Assembly (NCBI RefSeq): GCF_009363255.1
Contig: NZ_CP045318.1
Location: 968,001 to 1,032,000, forward strand
Direction of reading: 5' to 3'
DNA from: Roseivivax sp. THAF197b
GTDB lineage: Bacteria > Pseudomonadota > Alphaproteobacteria > Rhodobacterales > Rhodobacteraceae
Length of the DNA stretch: 64,000 bases
Numbering within the stretch: the stretch's first letter is position 1; each line of letters opens with the position of its first letter. The translations under genes and the position numbers were made by a program. Below, in pieces: positions 45,010-53,464 of this stretch. The notes under the pieces were generated by a model, which made no database searches, had not been told where the DNA came from, and saw only the letters and a program-made list of their open reading frames with translations.

Positions 45010-45864
45010 TCAGTCGAGAAAAGCCTTTTCGACGACGTATTGCTTGGGGTCGGAATTCGCCCCTTCCTCGAGCCCGTAGCCTTCCAGGAGCTCCTTGATC
45101 TCGAGGTTGAAGGCAAGGTTGCCGCAAACCATCGCCCGGTCATGCTCGGGCGTCATGGGGGCCACGCCCAGATCTTCGAACACCTCGCCGGAGCGCATGA
45201 GATCGGTGATCCGCCCCATTTTCGGGCTCTCCTCGCGGGTGGTGGTCGGGTAATAGCGCAGTTTGGCGAGGTTTTCCGCGCCGATGAGCTCGTTGAGCAT
45301 CTCGTCTTGACGGATGTCTTCAATGAGCTTGCGGCCATATTCCAGCTCGCCCACCTCGCGGCAGGTATGAGTGATGATGACCTCGTCGTAATCCTCAAAG
45401 GTCTGCGGGTCGCGTAAGAGCGAGGCGAAGGGCGCGAAGCCCGTGCCGGTGGCAAAGAACCAGATCCGCTTGCCGGGCAGCAGCGCGTCATGCACCAGCG
45501 TGCCCACGGGCTTGGGCCGCAGGATGATCTCGTCGCCCACCTCGATATGCTGCAACCGCGACGTCAGCGGGCCGTCGGGCACCTTGATCGAATAGAATTC
45601 CAGCTCCTCGTCCCAGGAGGGGGAGGCGATGGAATAGGCGCGCAGCAGCGGTTTCTGCTTGCCGGTCTTGGGATCGGGGTCGCCCATCAGGCCGATCATC
45701 ACGAACTCGCCCGAGCGAAACCGCAGGCTCGCAGGCCGCGTCACCCGGAAGGAGAACAGACGATCTGTCCAATGGGTCACTTGCGTCACTTTCTGGGCGT
45801 CGGGAACGGCCAGCTTCTTGACCGGCGTCGAATCACTGTCTTTCACGGGTCTCTGCTCTGTCAT
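45010..45864 (-). CDS. fpr: ferredoxin--NADP+ reductase
   Basis: A 284-aa FAD enzyme that moves electrons between NADPH and ferredoxin or flavodoxin. The FAD motif LRAYSIASPSWDEELEFYSI and the NADP-site GTGFAPFASLLRDP are clear; the C-terminus ends in VVEKAFLD, typical of the Rhodobacter/Azotobacter-type subfamily. The first ~20 residues are an extension. It lies about 106 bases downstream of the cys genes in the same direction and could supply electrons to the sulfite reductase. The start at 45864 (MTEQRP) is the best of several. Confidence 0.93.
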   Translation of the reverse strand: MTEQRPVKDSDSTPVKKLAVPDAQKVTQVTHWTDRLFSFRVTRPASLRFRSGEFVMIGLMGDPDPKTGKQKPLLRAYSIASPSWDEELEFYSIKVPDGPLTSRLQHIEVGDEIILRPKPVGTLVHDALLPGKRIWFFATGTGFAPFASLLRDPQTFEDYDEVIITHTCREVGELEYGRKLIEDIRQDEMLNELIGAENLAKLRYYPTTTREESPKMGRITDLMRSGEVFEDLGVAPMTPEHDRAMVCGNLAFNLEIKELLEGYGLEEGANSDPKQYVVEKAFLD

Positions 45865-45970
45865 GGCGTCATCACGAGGCGCGCGCCTCGTACCTTCTGC
45901 AATAGTCGAAAGGAGGGGGATGGGCAAAGGGGGCGTTTGGTCGCCCGGTGTCCGGGCTGCGCCGCGCGGG

Positions 45971-46351
45971 TCAGCCGCGCAGCCGGGCCTGGTAGTCATG
46001 GGACTGCCAGTCGGCGCGGAAAATCCACTGGTCTTCCGGCTGACGCGCGGCGAGCGCCGCGTCGATCTCGACCTCGTCGAAGCCAGCCCGGCGCGCCATG
46101 GCGTATTGATCGGCGATCACATGGCCGCGGGCCCTGAGCCGTCCGCGATAGCCGCGCAGTCGCAGAAGCCGCGCGAGCGTAAATCCGCGCCCATCCGCCG
46201 AGGACGGGAACTCGACCACGACCATCTGCGCCTGCGTTGCAGCCTCCAGCGTGTCGGGGTCGGTATCCGAGGGCAGAACGACTGCGTCGCCCGCGAGGCC
46301 CGGTTGAAAATCGTCGGGGGCAAAGCCCGCATCGGTCACGATCACGCTCAT
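45971..46351 (-). CDS. DUF934 protein of the cys operon
   Basis: A 126-aa protein matching DUF934, found with cysH and siroheme-dependent sulfite reductase in alphaproteobacteria. The conserved stretch is FPSSADGRGFTLARLLRLRGYRGRLRA, and the end WQSHDYQARLRG is also typical. AAAGGAG precedes the ATG, and the start overlaps the cysH stop (ATGA). Function is unknown; by context it belongs to assimilatory sulfate reduction. Confidence 0.9.
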   Translation of the reverse strand: MSVIVTDAGFAPDDFQPGLAGDAVVLPSDTDPDTLEAATQAQMVVVEFPSSADGRGFTLARLLRLRGYRGRLRARGHVIADQYAMARRAGFDEVEIDAALAARQPEDQWIFRADWQSHDYQARLRG

Positions 46352-47160
46352 GTCGTTTCTCCTTTTTCGCCCGCTGGCTGTCCTGATTGGCGCACGGGGC
46401 GACCGTCGATGAAATGGATGCCGCATTCGTCCTTGGACTGGCCGCGCCAGCGCCCGGCGCGCGGGTCTTCGCCCTTGGCCACGCGGCTGGTGCAGGGGGC
46501 GCAGCCGATGGACGGATAACCCTTCGCCACCAGCGGATGCCGGGGCAGGCGGTTTTCGTCCATGTAGGAGGCGACATCGCCCGGCGCCCAATGGGCCAGC
46601 GGATTGACCTTGATCCGGCCCGTGGCCTCTTCGAGCTCGAAGAAGTCCATCTGCGCGCGGTCCGAAGTCTGGTAACGCTTGCGCCCGGTGATCCAGCCGT
46701 CGAAGCCGTCAAGGGCCGCCTCAAGCGGCAGGGTCTTGCGCAAGGCACAGCAGGCATCGGGGTCGGAATGCTTCAGCGCCCCGTAAGGATCGCGCGCCTG
46801 AAGCGCATCCGCATCAGTCTTCAGGATGCGCACGTCCCGAAGTCCCAAGCGTTCGGCGACCTCCTGCTGATAGACCAGCGTCTCCGCGAATAGGAGCCGC
46901 GTGTCGATGAACAGAACGGGCGTCGAGCGATCCACCATCGCGACAAGGTGGAGAAGCGCCACCGATTCCGCGCCGAAGCTCGAGACCATGGCGATGCGCC
47001 CGGCCTCGGGATCGTTCAGCGCGCCGCGCAAAACGGCCGTGGCGCCGTGATGCCGGTAGCGCGCGTTGAGCGCAGCCACGCGGTCCCGCCGCTCGGCGAT
47101 CTCCGCCGGGCTCGGTCCGTCCGGGCGGACGTCCTCGCGTATGTCAGGCTCATGCCGCAT
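46348..47160 (-). CDS. cysH: adenylylsulfate (APS) reductase CysH
   Basis: It reduces activated sulfate to sulfite. The 270-aa protein has the PP-loop-like nucleotide part (MVSSFGAESVALLHL) and both cysteine pairs of the [4Fe-4S] type, CC in DACCALRKTLP and CxxC in IGCAPCTSR, followed by the catalytic ECGIHF near the C-terminus. The two pairs indicate APS and not PAPS as substrate. The start MRHEPDIRED at 47160 overlaps the sulfite reductase end by 11 bases. Confidence 0.94.
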   Translation of the reverse strand: MRHEPDIREDVRPDGPSPAEIAERRDRVAALNARYRHHGATAVLRGALNDPEAGRIAMVSSFGAESVALLHLVAMVDRSTPVLFIDTRLLFAETLVYQQEVAERLGLRDVRILKTDADALQARDPYGALKHSDPDACCALRKTLPLEAALDGFDGWITGRKRYQTSDRAQMDFFELEEATGRIKVNPLAHWAPGDVASYMDENRLPRHPLVAKGYPSIGCAPCTSRVAKGEDPRAGRWRGQSKDECGIHFIDGRPVRQSGQPAGEKGETT

Positions 47161-48826
47161 TGGCGCGGGCCTCCTCGGCCTTGTCGTAAAGGGCAGCCTT
47201 GAAGGGCGCCATGCCGAGGCGACGATAGGTCTCGAGGAACGTCTCGTTGCGGTCTTCGCGCAGGTCGAGATACGCGTCCACGATCCGCTCGATGGCGGGC
47301 ACGATCTCGTCTGCGGAGAAACCGGGTCCGGTGCGGCTGCCCAGCGTTGCATCCGGCCCCTGATCGCCGCCAAGCGTGATCTGGTAATTCTCCACGCCCG
47401 CGCGATCGAGGCCGAGAATGCCGATATGGCCCACATGGTGATGGCCGCAGGCATTGATGCAGCCCGAGATCTTGATCTTCAGATCGCCGATATCGGCCTC
47501 GGTCTTCAGCGCGTCGAAGCGGGTGGCGATCTCCTGCGCGATGGGGATCGAGCGTGCGGTGGCCAGCGCGCAATAATCCATGCCGGGGCAGGCGATGATA
47601 TCCGAGATCTTGCCGATATTCGCCGTGGCGAGGCGATGCTCGCGCAGGATTGCGTGAATCTCGGGCAGATCGTCCTTGCGCAGATGCGGAAGCACTACGT
47701 TCTGTTCATGGCTGATGCGCAGCTCGTCATGGCCAAAGCGTTCAGCGATATCGGCCATCACGCGCATCTGTGCGGCACTGGCATCGCCCGGCGTTTCGCC
47801 ATGCGCCTTCAGCGAGATCTGCGCGATGGCATAGCCCGGTGCGCGATGGGCGGCGAGGTTGGCATCGGCCCAGGCCCGGAACACGGGATCGCGCTCATAA
47901 GCCGCCTCGAATGCGCCGGTGCTGGCCTGCTCGAAGGCGGGCGGGGCGAATTGCGAGCGGATCGCGGCCAGCATCTCCTGATCGATGCCGGTGAAGGCCG
48001 TGCGCGTTTCGGCGAACCGTTCTTCGACAAGGCGGCGGATCTCGTCGATGCCGTGCTCATGCACGGTGATCTTGATGCGCGACTTGTACTTGTTGTCACG
48101 CCGTCCAAGCAGGTTCCAGACCGACACGACCGCTTCGAGATAGGGCAGCAGATCGGCTTCGGGCAGGGCGTCATGCAGGACCTTGCCGATCATGGGCGTG
48201 CGGCCCAGACCGCCGCCCACGAGCACCCGGTAGGCAATGCCGCCCTCTGCCGTCTCGACGATGCGCAGGCCGATATCATGGGCTGCGGTGACCGCGCGAT
48301 CCTCGGGGCTGCCGGTGACGGCGACCTTGAACTTGCGCGGCAGGAACTGGAACTCGGGATGATCGGTGGACCATTGCCGGATCAGTTCGGCCACGGGTCG
48401 GGGATCGGCCACCTCATCGGCGGCAGCACCCGCGAAATGGTCCGCGGTCACGTTGCGGATCGTGTTCCCGGAGGTCTGGATCGCGTGCATCTCCACCTCG
48501 GCCAGCGCATCGAGGATATCAGGCACGTCGCGCAGTTCCGGCCAGTTGAACTGAATGTTCTGACGCGTGGTGAAATGGCCGTATCCCTTGTCCCACCGCT
48601 CCGCGATATAGGCGAGCTGACGCATCTGGCCGCTGTTCAGCGTGCCGTAGGGGATGGCCACGCGCAGCATGTAGGCGTGCAATTGCAGGTAGAGGCCGTT
48701 CATCAGCCGCAAGGGCTTGAACTCGTCCTCGGTCAGCGAGCCGTCGATGCGGCGTTCGACCTGGGCGCGGAACTGGCAGTTACGCTCGGCCACGAAGCCG
48801 GCGTCGAAATCGGTGTAGCGGTACAT
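47150..48826 (-). CDS. cysI: siroheme sulfite reductase (nitrite/sulfite reductase family)
   Basis: A 558-aa siroheme/[4Fe-4S] enzyme that reduces sulfite to sulfide with six electrons. The cluster/siroheme ligands lie in ACPGMDYCALA and SGCINACGHHHVGH. The N-terminal substrate-site segment GHFTTRQNIQFNW is present. No flavoprotein subunit gene is next to it, so electrons probably come from ferredoxin via Fpr. It could in principle act on nitrite, but the cysG/cysH context supports sulfite. Confidence 0.93.
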   Translation of the reverse strand: MYRYTDFDAGFVAERNCQFRAQVERRIDGSLTEDEFKPLRLMNGLYLQLHAYMLRVAIPYGTLNSGQMRQLAYIAERWDKGYGHFTTRQNIQFNWPELRDVPDILDALAEVEMHAIQTSGNTIRNVTADHFAGAAADEVADPRPVAELIRQWSTDHPEFQFLPRKFKVAVTGSPEDRAVTAAHDIGLRIVETAEGGIAYRVLVGGGLGRTPMIGKVLHDALPEADLLPYLEAVVSVWNLLGRRDNKYKSRIKITVHEHGIDEIRRLVEERFAETRTAFTGIDQEMLAAIRSQFAPPAFEQASTGAFEAAYERDPVFRAWADANLAAHRAPGYAIAQISLKAHGETPGDASAAQMRVMADIAERFGHDELRISHEQNVVLPHLRKDDLPEIHAILREHRLATANIGKISDIIACPGMDYCALATARSIPIAQEIATRFDALKTEADIGDLKIKISGCINACGHHHVGHIGILGLDRAGVENYQITLGGDQGPDATLGSRTGPGFSADEIVPAIERIVDAYLDLREDRNETFLETYRRLGMAPFKAALYDKAEEARANAA

Positions 48827-48886
48827 GGGGGTATCTCCTGGCGTCGGGCCGGGCGCACGGTTTTTGTTAAAGACGTGAACTGAATT

Positions 48887-49204
48887 TTATGAAAATTCAG
48901 TGCCGGACCGCTGTTCCTGCTTTCCATGGGAATAATTCGAGGGGCCGGTCCTGCGGAAATCCTCGCGGAAATGCGTGGGCTCCGGGCCGTTTGCGCCCGG
49001 CGACACGTCGGCCAGATAGGCGCCCACGACCTCACCGGGCCGGGATTGTGCATCGAGGAGGCGCAGTTGTGCCACGGCTTCGTCATCGAGCACTTCGGCC
49101 TCCGCGAGATCGCGGCTCCAGCCATCGGCTTCGGTCAGGTAGATCACGTCGCCTTCCAGAAGCGCGTTTCCGGTGACAACTTTCGGGGTGAATGCGCGGG
49201 GCAT
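48887..49204 (-). CDS. DUF2849 protein of the cys operon
   Basis: A 105-aa protein matching DUF2849, a small family seen between cysG and the sulfite reductase gene in alphaproteobacteria. The conserved core is KVVTGNALLEGDVIYLTEADGW and DDEAVAQLRLLDAQ. Its ATG overlaps the cysG stop by one base (TGATG). Role unknown; it has been regarded as a possible sulfite reductase helper, which is inference from context. Confidence 0.9.
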   Translation of the reverse strand: MPRAFTPKVVTGNALLEGDVIYLTEADGWSRDLAEAEVLDDEAVAQLRLLDAQSRPGEVVGAYLADVSPGANGPEPTHFREDFRRTGPSNYSHGKQEQRSGTEFS

Positions 49205-50598
49205 CAGAGTGCCTCCTTCATGAGCGTGCGGGTTGCGGCCTCCGCGGCACGTGGCGCGAGGCCAAAGAGGGTCAGGGCAGGGCCGGTCAGCGCGGCTTCG
49301 GTCAGGTCTGCAGCCAGTGTGGCGAGCGTCGTGGCCAGGATGCGCTGATCGGGACGCGCGGCGTTCTCGATCACCGTCACGGGCGTGTCGGGACCTGCGC
49401 CATGCATCAGAAGGCGGCCCTGGATGAAGCGCGCGGCGCGCTTGCCCATGTAGATCGCGGCAACCTCGCCGGGACGGGCCAATGCCTTCCAGTCGTGATC
49501 GGCAAAGCCCTTCATGTCGTGGCCGGTCAGAAATCGCACGCTGGCATTGCGCTCGCGCTTCGTGAGGCTTTGGCCGATCGTGGCGACGGCGGCGGAGGCG
49601 GCGGTGATGCCGGGGACGATCTCCCAGGCGATGCCCGCCTCCGAGACGGCGTCGATCTCCTCGTCGAGGCGGCCAAAAACGGTGGGATCGCCGGATTTCA
49701 ACCGAACGACCTGCGCGCCCGTGGCGGCATGCTCCACGATCAGGGCGTTGATGTCGGTCTGCGTCATGGACGGGCCGAACCCTTCCTTGCCAGCATCGAC
49801 GAGGACGGCCTCGCGGCGGGCAAGCTCCAGGATCGCGGGCGAGATCAGCCGGTCATGGATCACCACATCCGCCTCATCGAGCGCGCGGCGCGCTTTCATG
49901 GTCAGAAGGTCGGGATCGCCGGGGCCTGCGCCGACGAAGGCCACGCGGCCCGGGCGCGGCGCCTCGGAGAGATGCGCCTCGAGCAGGGTGTCGAGACGTT
50001 CGCGCACCGCGTCCTCGCCGCCCGCGCGGAGGGCCTCGGCCCCGGCACCGCCGTAATACGCGGCCCAGAAGTCGCGCCGCTTGCGTCCCATGGGCAGGGC
50101 ATCAGCCATCTTGCGGAAGGCTTTGCCGATACGTGCAAGCGGGCCCAGATCCGCGGGCAGCCGTTCTTCCAGGTCGCGCTTGATTGCGCGGGCCAGAACC
50201 GGGGCCGCCCCTTCGGTGCCGATCGCCACGGTCACCGGGTCCCGATCGACGATCGCGGGGGTGATGAACTGGCTGTCCTGCAGGTTGTCGACGATATTGG
50301 CCAATGCGCCATCGGCGCGCGCCAGGGCGACCGTGCGGGCATCCTCGGCCGCGTCTTCATCGGCGGCGTAGAAAAGCACCGCGCAAAGCGCATCGCCCGG
50401 GCCCATCGGCCGACGTTCGAGGCGGAGGCGCCCGGCTGTGGCCCAGCCTTCGATCTCGGGGGCGGGGTTGGGGGCGAATACCGTCAGGTTGGCCTCGGTC
50501 TTCAGGAGAAGCCGAAGCTTGGCCAGAGCGGCCTCGCCGCCGCCCGAGACGACCACGCGCCGTCCGGCCAGCGCCACGAAGATGGGAAAGTGCTGCAT
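49204..50598 (-). CDS. cysG: siroheme synthase CysG
   Basis: A 464-aa trifunctional enzyme that makes siroheme for the sulfite reductase. The N-terminal third is the dehydrogenase/ferrochelatase part (RRVVVSGGGEAALAKLRLLL, then ATEG-like AIGTEGAAPVLAR). From about residue 215 it is the uroporphyrinogen-III methyltransferase: VAFVGAGPGDPDLLTMKA, LKSGDPTVFGR and VPGITAASAA. It is the first gene of the minus-strand sulfur operon and is divergent from an Lrp-type regulator. Confidence 0.96.
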   Translation of the reverse strand: MQHFPIFVALAGRRVVVSGGGEAALAKLRLLLKTEANLTVFAPNPAPEIEGWATAGRLRLERRPMGPGDALCAVLFYAADEDAAEDARTVALARADGALANIVDNLQDSQFITPAIVDRDPVTVAIGTEGAAPVLARAIKRDLEERLPADLGPLARIGKAFRKMADALPMGRKRRDFWAAYYGGAGAEALRAGGEDAVRERLDTLLEAHLSEAPRPGRVAFVGAGPGDPDLLTMKARRALDEADVVIHDRLISPAILELARREAVLVDAGKEGFGPSMTQTDINALIVEHAATGAQVVRLKSGDPTVFGRLDEEIDAVSEAGIAWEIVPGITAASAAVATIGQSLTKRERNASVRFLTGHDMKGFADHDWKALARPGEVAAIYMGKRAARFIQGRLLMHGAGPDTPVTVIENAARPDQRILATTLATLAADLTEAALTGPALTLFGLAPRAAEAATRTLMKEAL

Positions 50599-50644
50599 GT
50601 CGCGCCCTTTGAGCCTTTGCGGTTTGCTTGCTTAAAATAGAATA

Positions 50645-50680
50645 TTGTTCCGCTGGATATCCAGATGCTTGCGGAAACAA
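50645..50680. promoter_or_regulatory. inverted-repeat operator candidate in cysG/lrp gap
   Basis: TTGTTCCGC at 50645-50653 and GCGGAAACAA at 50671-50680 are inverted to each other (one extra A), enclosing a perfect 10-bp palindrome TGGATATCCA (50654-50663). They lie in the 128-base divergent gap, the expected place for control of both genes. A site for the Lrp-type protein is a reasonable guess. Confidence 0.55.
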
Positions 50681-50726
50681 GGACATTTGTTCTATCTGTG
50701 CGGGGCTCGAGAGTGGAGAATTCCAG

Positions 50727-51206
50727 ATGGCGACAAAAGACAGAACGGAGGTTCGGCTGGACGAGACGGACCGGAAAATTCTTGCGGAACTGCAGCGCGA
50801 TGCCAGCCAATCGCTGGACGATATCGCAAGCGGCGTCGGCTCGTCGAAGACGCCGGTCTGGAATCGGATCCGCAAGATGCGCGAGGCCGGGATCATCGGG
50901 GCGCAGACCGTGCAGCTCGATGCCGAGGCGCTGGGCTTCGAAGCCTGTTTCTTCGTTCTGATCCGCACCTCGGAGCATGAGGCGGAGTGGCAGCGGCTCT
51001 TTCTCAAGGCCCTGAAAGAGCGGCCGGAAGTGCAGGAAGCGCACCGGCTCGCAGGCGATATCGACTATATCCTGAAGGTCCGGGTGAAGAACGCCCGCGC
51101 CTATGACGCCTTCTACCAGGCGCTGATTTCCGAGGTGAAAGTGCATAACGTGACGGCGCTTTTGTCGATGGAGGAGATCAAGTCCACGACGGCCCTGCCA
51201 CTCTAG
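50727..51206 (+). CDS. Lrp/AsnC family transcriptional regulator
   Basis: A 159-aa regulator. The N-terminal HTH is LDETDRKILAELQRDASQSLDDIAS with SSKTPVWNRIRKMREAGII; the C-terminal RAM ligand domain covers about residues 70-150 (VQEAHRLAGDIDYILKVRVK). GTGGAG precedes the ATG at 50727; a longer open frame begins at 50628 but contains a Cys-rich non-conserved stretch. The divergent arrangement with cysG suggests it controls sulfur assimilation, sensing an amino acid such as cysteine (inference). Confidence 0.93.
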   Translation: MATKDRTEVRLDETDRKILAELQRDASQSLDDIASGVGSSKTPVWNRIRKMREAGIIGAQTVQLDAEALGFEACFFVLIRTSEHEAEWQRLFLKALKERPEVQEAHRLAGDIDYILKVRVKNARAYDAFYQALISEVKVHNVTALLSMEEIKSTTALPL

Positions 51207-51596
51207 ACGGGGCCCGCTCCTTGGCGCTTGCGCGCCGCGTCGCATGGGCCATTTGTGCGGACCCCGGGGGCCGGGGGAAATGGGTAGAGTGCGGGATTTT
51301 CTGCTGAGAAGCGTTTCAGGGGCAGGTCTGCCCTGAAAGCGCCATCTCGAGGATGAGGCGAGCCGCGCCCGCCTCAAGGACAAGCCGGGCTGAAGCCCGG
51401 TCGCCTGCGGCGATCCTTGACCCGTGCGCGTCCCGCGCCGCCGGGACCGGACGGGGTGCCGCAACGGGGATGGCGTTGAGCGCGGAGCGGTTCTGCGCGA
51501 CTCACAGGAGTTGCGCATCTGCAAGGGGCCGCGGCGTGCCGATGCCTCGGCGCATCGCGCTGGCGCAGGCACGGCGCCTCGCGCTAAGGAGGGGCG
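51207..51596. other. 390-bp gap between lrp and dctB
   Basis: No gene is convincing. An inverted repeat at 51311-51342 (GCGTTTCAGGG and CCCTGAAAGCGC, one bulged base) is the only obvious structure. The rest is GC-rich with no conserved features. AAGGAGG just before 51597 is the dctB ribosome site. Confidence 0.5.
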
Positions 51597-53339
51597 ATGA
51601 GGAGGCATCTCGATATCCGTGCGGGGCTCGTGGCCCTGTTTTTGGCCGCGGTGGCTGCGCTGGGCGCTGTCGTCTGGCGCACCGGATACGTGCAGGCCTT
51701 GCAGCCCCTGTCGCAGGCGGGCGAGTCGGATCTTGCACTGGCCGCCGACCGGCTGGTCACCCAGCTGTCGCGCTACCGCGAATTCGCTGTCCTGATGGCG
51801 GATCACCCGGCGTTGGAGGCGCGCAGGGCAGGCGGGCCGCGCGCTGCGGCCGACAACGCCCTTCTGGAAGCGACCGACCGGACCGGGACCGCGGCGGCGT
51901 TCTTCCTGTCGCTCGATGGCCGGATCCTGGCCGCCTCCGGTCCGGGCGATCCGTTCGACATGGCGTCGACCGAGGTCATCGGCCGCGCGCGGCAGGGCGC
52001 GCTGGGCGCCGGTCTCGGCATGATGGGCGACATTCGCGTCTTCACCTTTGCCGCCCCGCATTTCGGCGCGGATGGCACGGTGGCGGGCACGCTGATCGTC
52101 GTGGTCGACCTCGCGGCCTTGGAGCGCGACTGGCGCGGATCGCTGCCCACGGTCTATTTCACCGATCCCGGTGGGCGCATATTCGTCACCAATCGCTCCG
52201 AGCTTCTGTTCTGGCGCGAGGCCACATCGGCGACGCTCATCGCACCCGAGGGACGCCGCGTGGCGCTGAGCGTCGACCGGGTGGGCGGACACGAGATCCG
52301 GCAACAGGATCTGTCGCCCTATATCCCGGCCGAAGCCGTTTACCTGACCGACCATCTGCCGGTGATCGGCCTGACGGGGCATGCCCTCATCGACGTGACG
52401 GCGGCCAAGCGGCTGGCCAGCCTGCAGGCCGCGGCGGCGGTGGCGATCTGCCTCTTCTTCGGGGCGCTCCTGTTTCTTGCGACCGAACGCCGCCGCACGC
52501 TGGCCCTTGCCAATCAGCGTCTGGAAGAGCGCGTCTCGGCCCGGACCCGTGCCCTGTCGGAGACCAATGCCGCCCTCAGGCGCGAGGTCAGCGAACGGCA
52601 GGAGGCCGAGCGCCAGCTGACCCGCGCGCAGGCCGATCTCGTGCAGGCGGGCAAGCTCTCGGCGCTGGGGCAGATGTCCGCCGGGATCAGTCACGAACTC
52701 AACCAGCCGCTGATGGCCATCCGGTCCTACGCGGAGAATGGCACGGCCTTCCTCGACCGCGGACGGCCCGACGCGGCAGCCGGGAATTTCGCGCGCATTT
52801 CGCAAATGGCGGGCCGTATGGGGCGCATCATCCAGAACCTCAGGGCCTTCGCCCGGCAGGAAGCCGCGCCCGCGACCGAGGTGGGGCTCGCGGGGATCGT
52901 CGATGCCACACTCGACCTCGTGGAGACGCGCATCCGGGCCGAGGGTGTCTCTGTCGACTGGACCGCGCCTGCGACGCCGATCATCGTGATCGGGGGCGAG
53001 GTGCGGCTCGGTCAGGTCGTGCTGAACCTGATCACCAACGCGCTTGACGCAATGGCCGAAAGCGTCGAGCGGCGGCTGCGCATCCGCATCACCGAGGACG
53101 GGATGGGCCACGCGCTTCTGACCGTGCAGGACAGCGGCCCCGGCATTGAGGAGCCGGAACGCATCTTCGACCCGTTCTACTCCACCAAGGCCGTGGGCGC
53201 TGCGGAGGGGATGGGGCTGGGCCTGTCGATCAGCTACGGCATGATCCAGAGTTTCGGCGGCAAGCTGCGCGGTGCCAATGCCGAAGGGGGCGGTGCGATC
53301 TTCACGGTCGAGCTGACCAATGCGAAGGCTGCGGCATGA
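51597..53339 (+). CDS. dctB: DctB-like sensor histidine kinase
   Basis: A 580-aa membrane kinase. Helix 1 is at about residues 9-28, a periplasmic double-PAS-type sensor spans about 30-275, and helix 2 is at about 277-297. A coiled coil follows (ETNAALRREVSERQEAERQL), then the H-box SAGISHELNQPLMAIRSYAENG with the phospho-His at 366, and the ATPase N, G1 and G2 boxes (NLITNALDAM, DSGPGI, GMGLGLSIS). The architecture and the dctPQM genes downstream suggest C4-dicarboxylate sensing. AAGGAGG precedes the ATG. Confidence 0.9.
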   Translation: MRRHLDIRAGLVALFLAAVAALGAVVWRTGYVQALQPLSQAGESDLALAADRLVTQLSRYREFAVLMADHPALEARRAGGPRAAADNALLEATDRTGTAAAFFLSLDGRILAASGPGDPFDMASTEVIGRARQGALGAGLGMMGDIRVFTFAAPHFGADGTVAGTLIVVVDLAALERDWRGSLPTVYFTDPGGRIFVTNRSELLFWREATSATLIAPEGRRVALSVDRVGGHEIRQQDLSPYIPAEAVYLTDHLPVIGLTGHALIDVTAAKRLASLQAAAAVAICLFFGALLFLATERRRTLALANQRLEERVSARTRALSETNAALRREVSERQEAERQLTRAQADLVQAGKLSALGQMSAGISHELNQPLMAIRSYAENGTAFLDRGRPDAAAGNFARISQMAGRMGRIIQNLRAFARQEAAPATEVGLAGIVDATLDLVETRIRAEGVSVDWTAPATPIIVIGGEVRLGQVVLNLITNALDAMAESVERRLRIRITEDGMGHALLTVQDSGPGIEEPERIFDPFYSTKAVGAAEGMGLGLSISYGMIQSFGGKLRGANAEGGGAIFTVELTNAKAAA

Positions 53340-53464
53340 CGGATACCGGCAAGAAGAAAACCGGCGTGACCCAGCTCTACCGAAAATCGGCGCACAGGCC
53401 CGTCACCGCTGGCATCGCTTCCGGCGCGCATCGGTCCGCGCGCAACGGGTGGAGAGCGCCATGA
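53336..53464 (+). CDS. possible 42-aa basic peptide between dctB and dctD
   Basis: A 42-codon frame starts at an ATG overlapping the dctB stop (ATGA) and ends with TGA overlapping the dctD ATG (ATGA), so it has 4-base overlaps on both sides. GAAGG lies 6 bases before the ATG. The peptide (MTDTGKKKTG at the start, NGWRAP at the end) is strongly basic, with no hydrophobic segment and no known family. It could be a real coupled small protein or a translational relay. The dctD frame is also open through this stretch (possible start at 53320). Confidence 0.5.
   Translation: MTDTGKKKTGVTQLYRKSAHRPVTAGIASGAHRSARNGWRAP

Noticed and set aside
51353..53047. 564-codon frame on + overlapping dctB
   Set aside because: Out-of-frame shadow of dctB; the dctB frame has all kinase boxes and a strong ribosome site.
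50502..53111. 869-codon open frame on - across cysG start, lrp and dctB
   Set aside because: It crosses two real genes on + and a promoter region, with composition typical of a complementary frame; no motif found.
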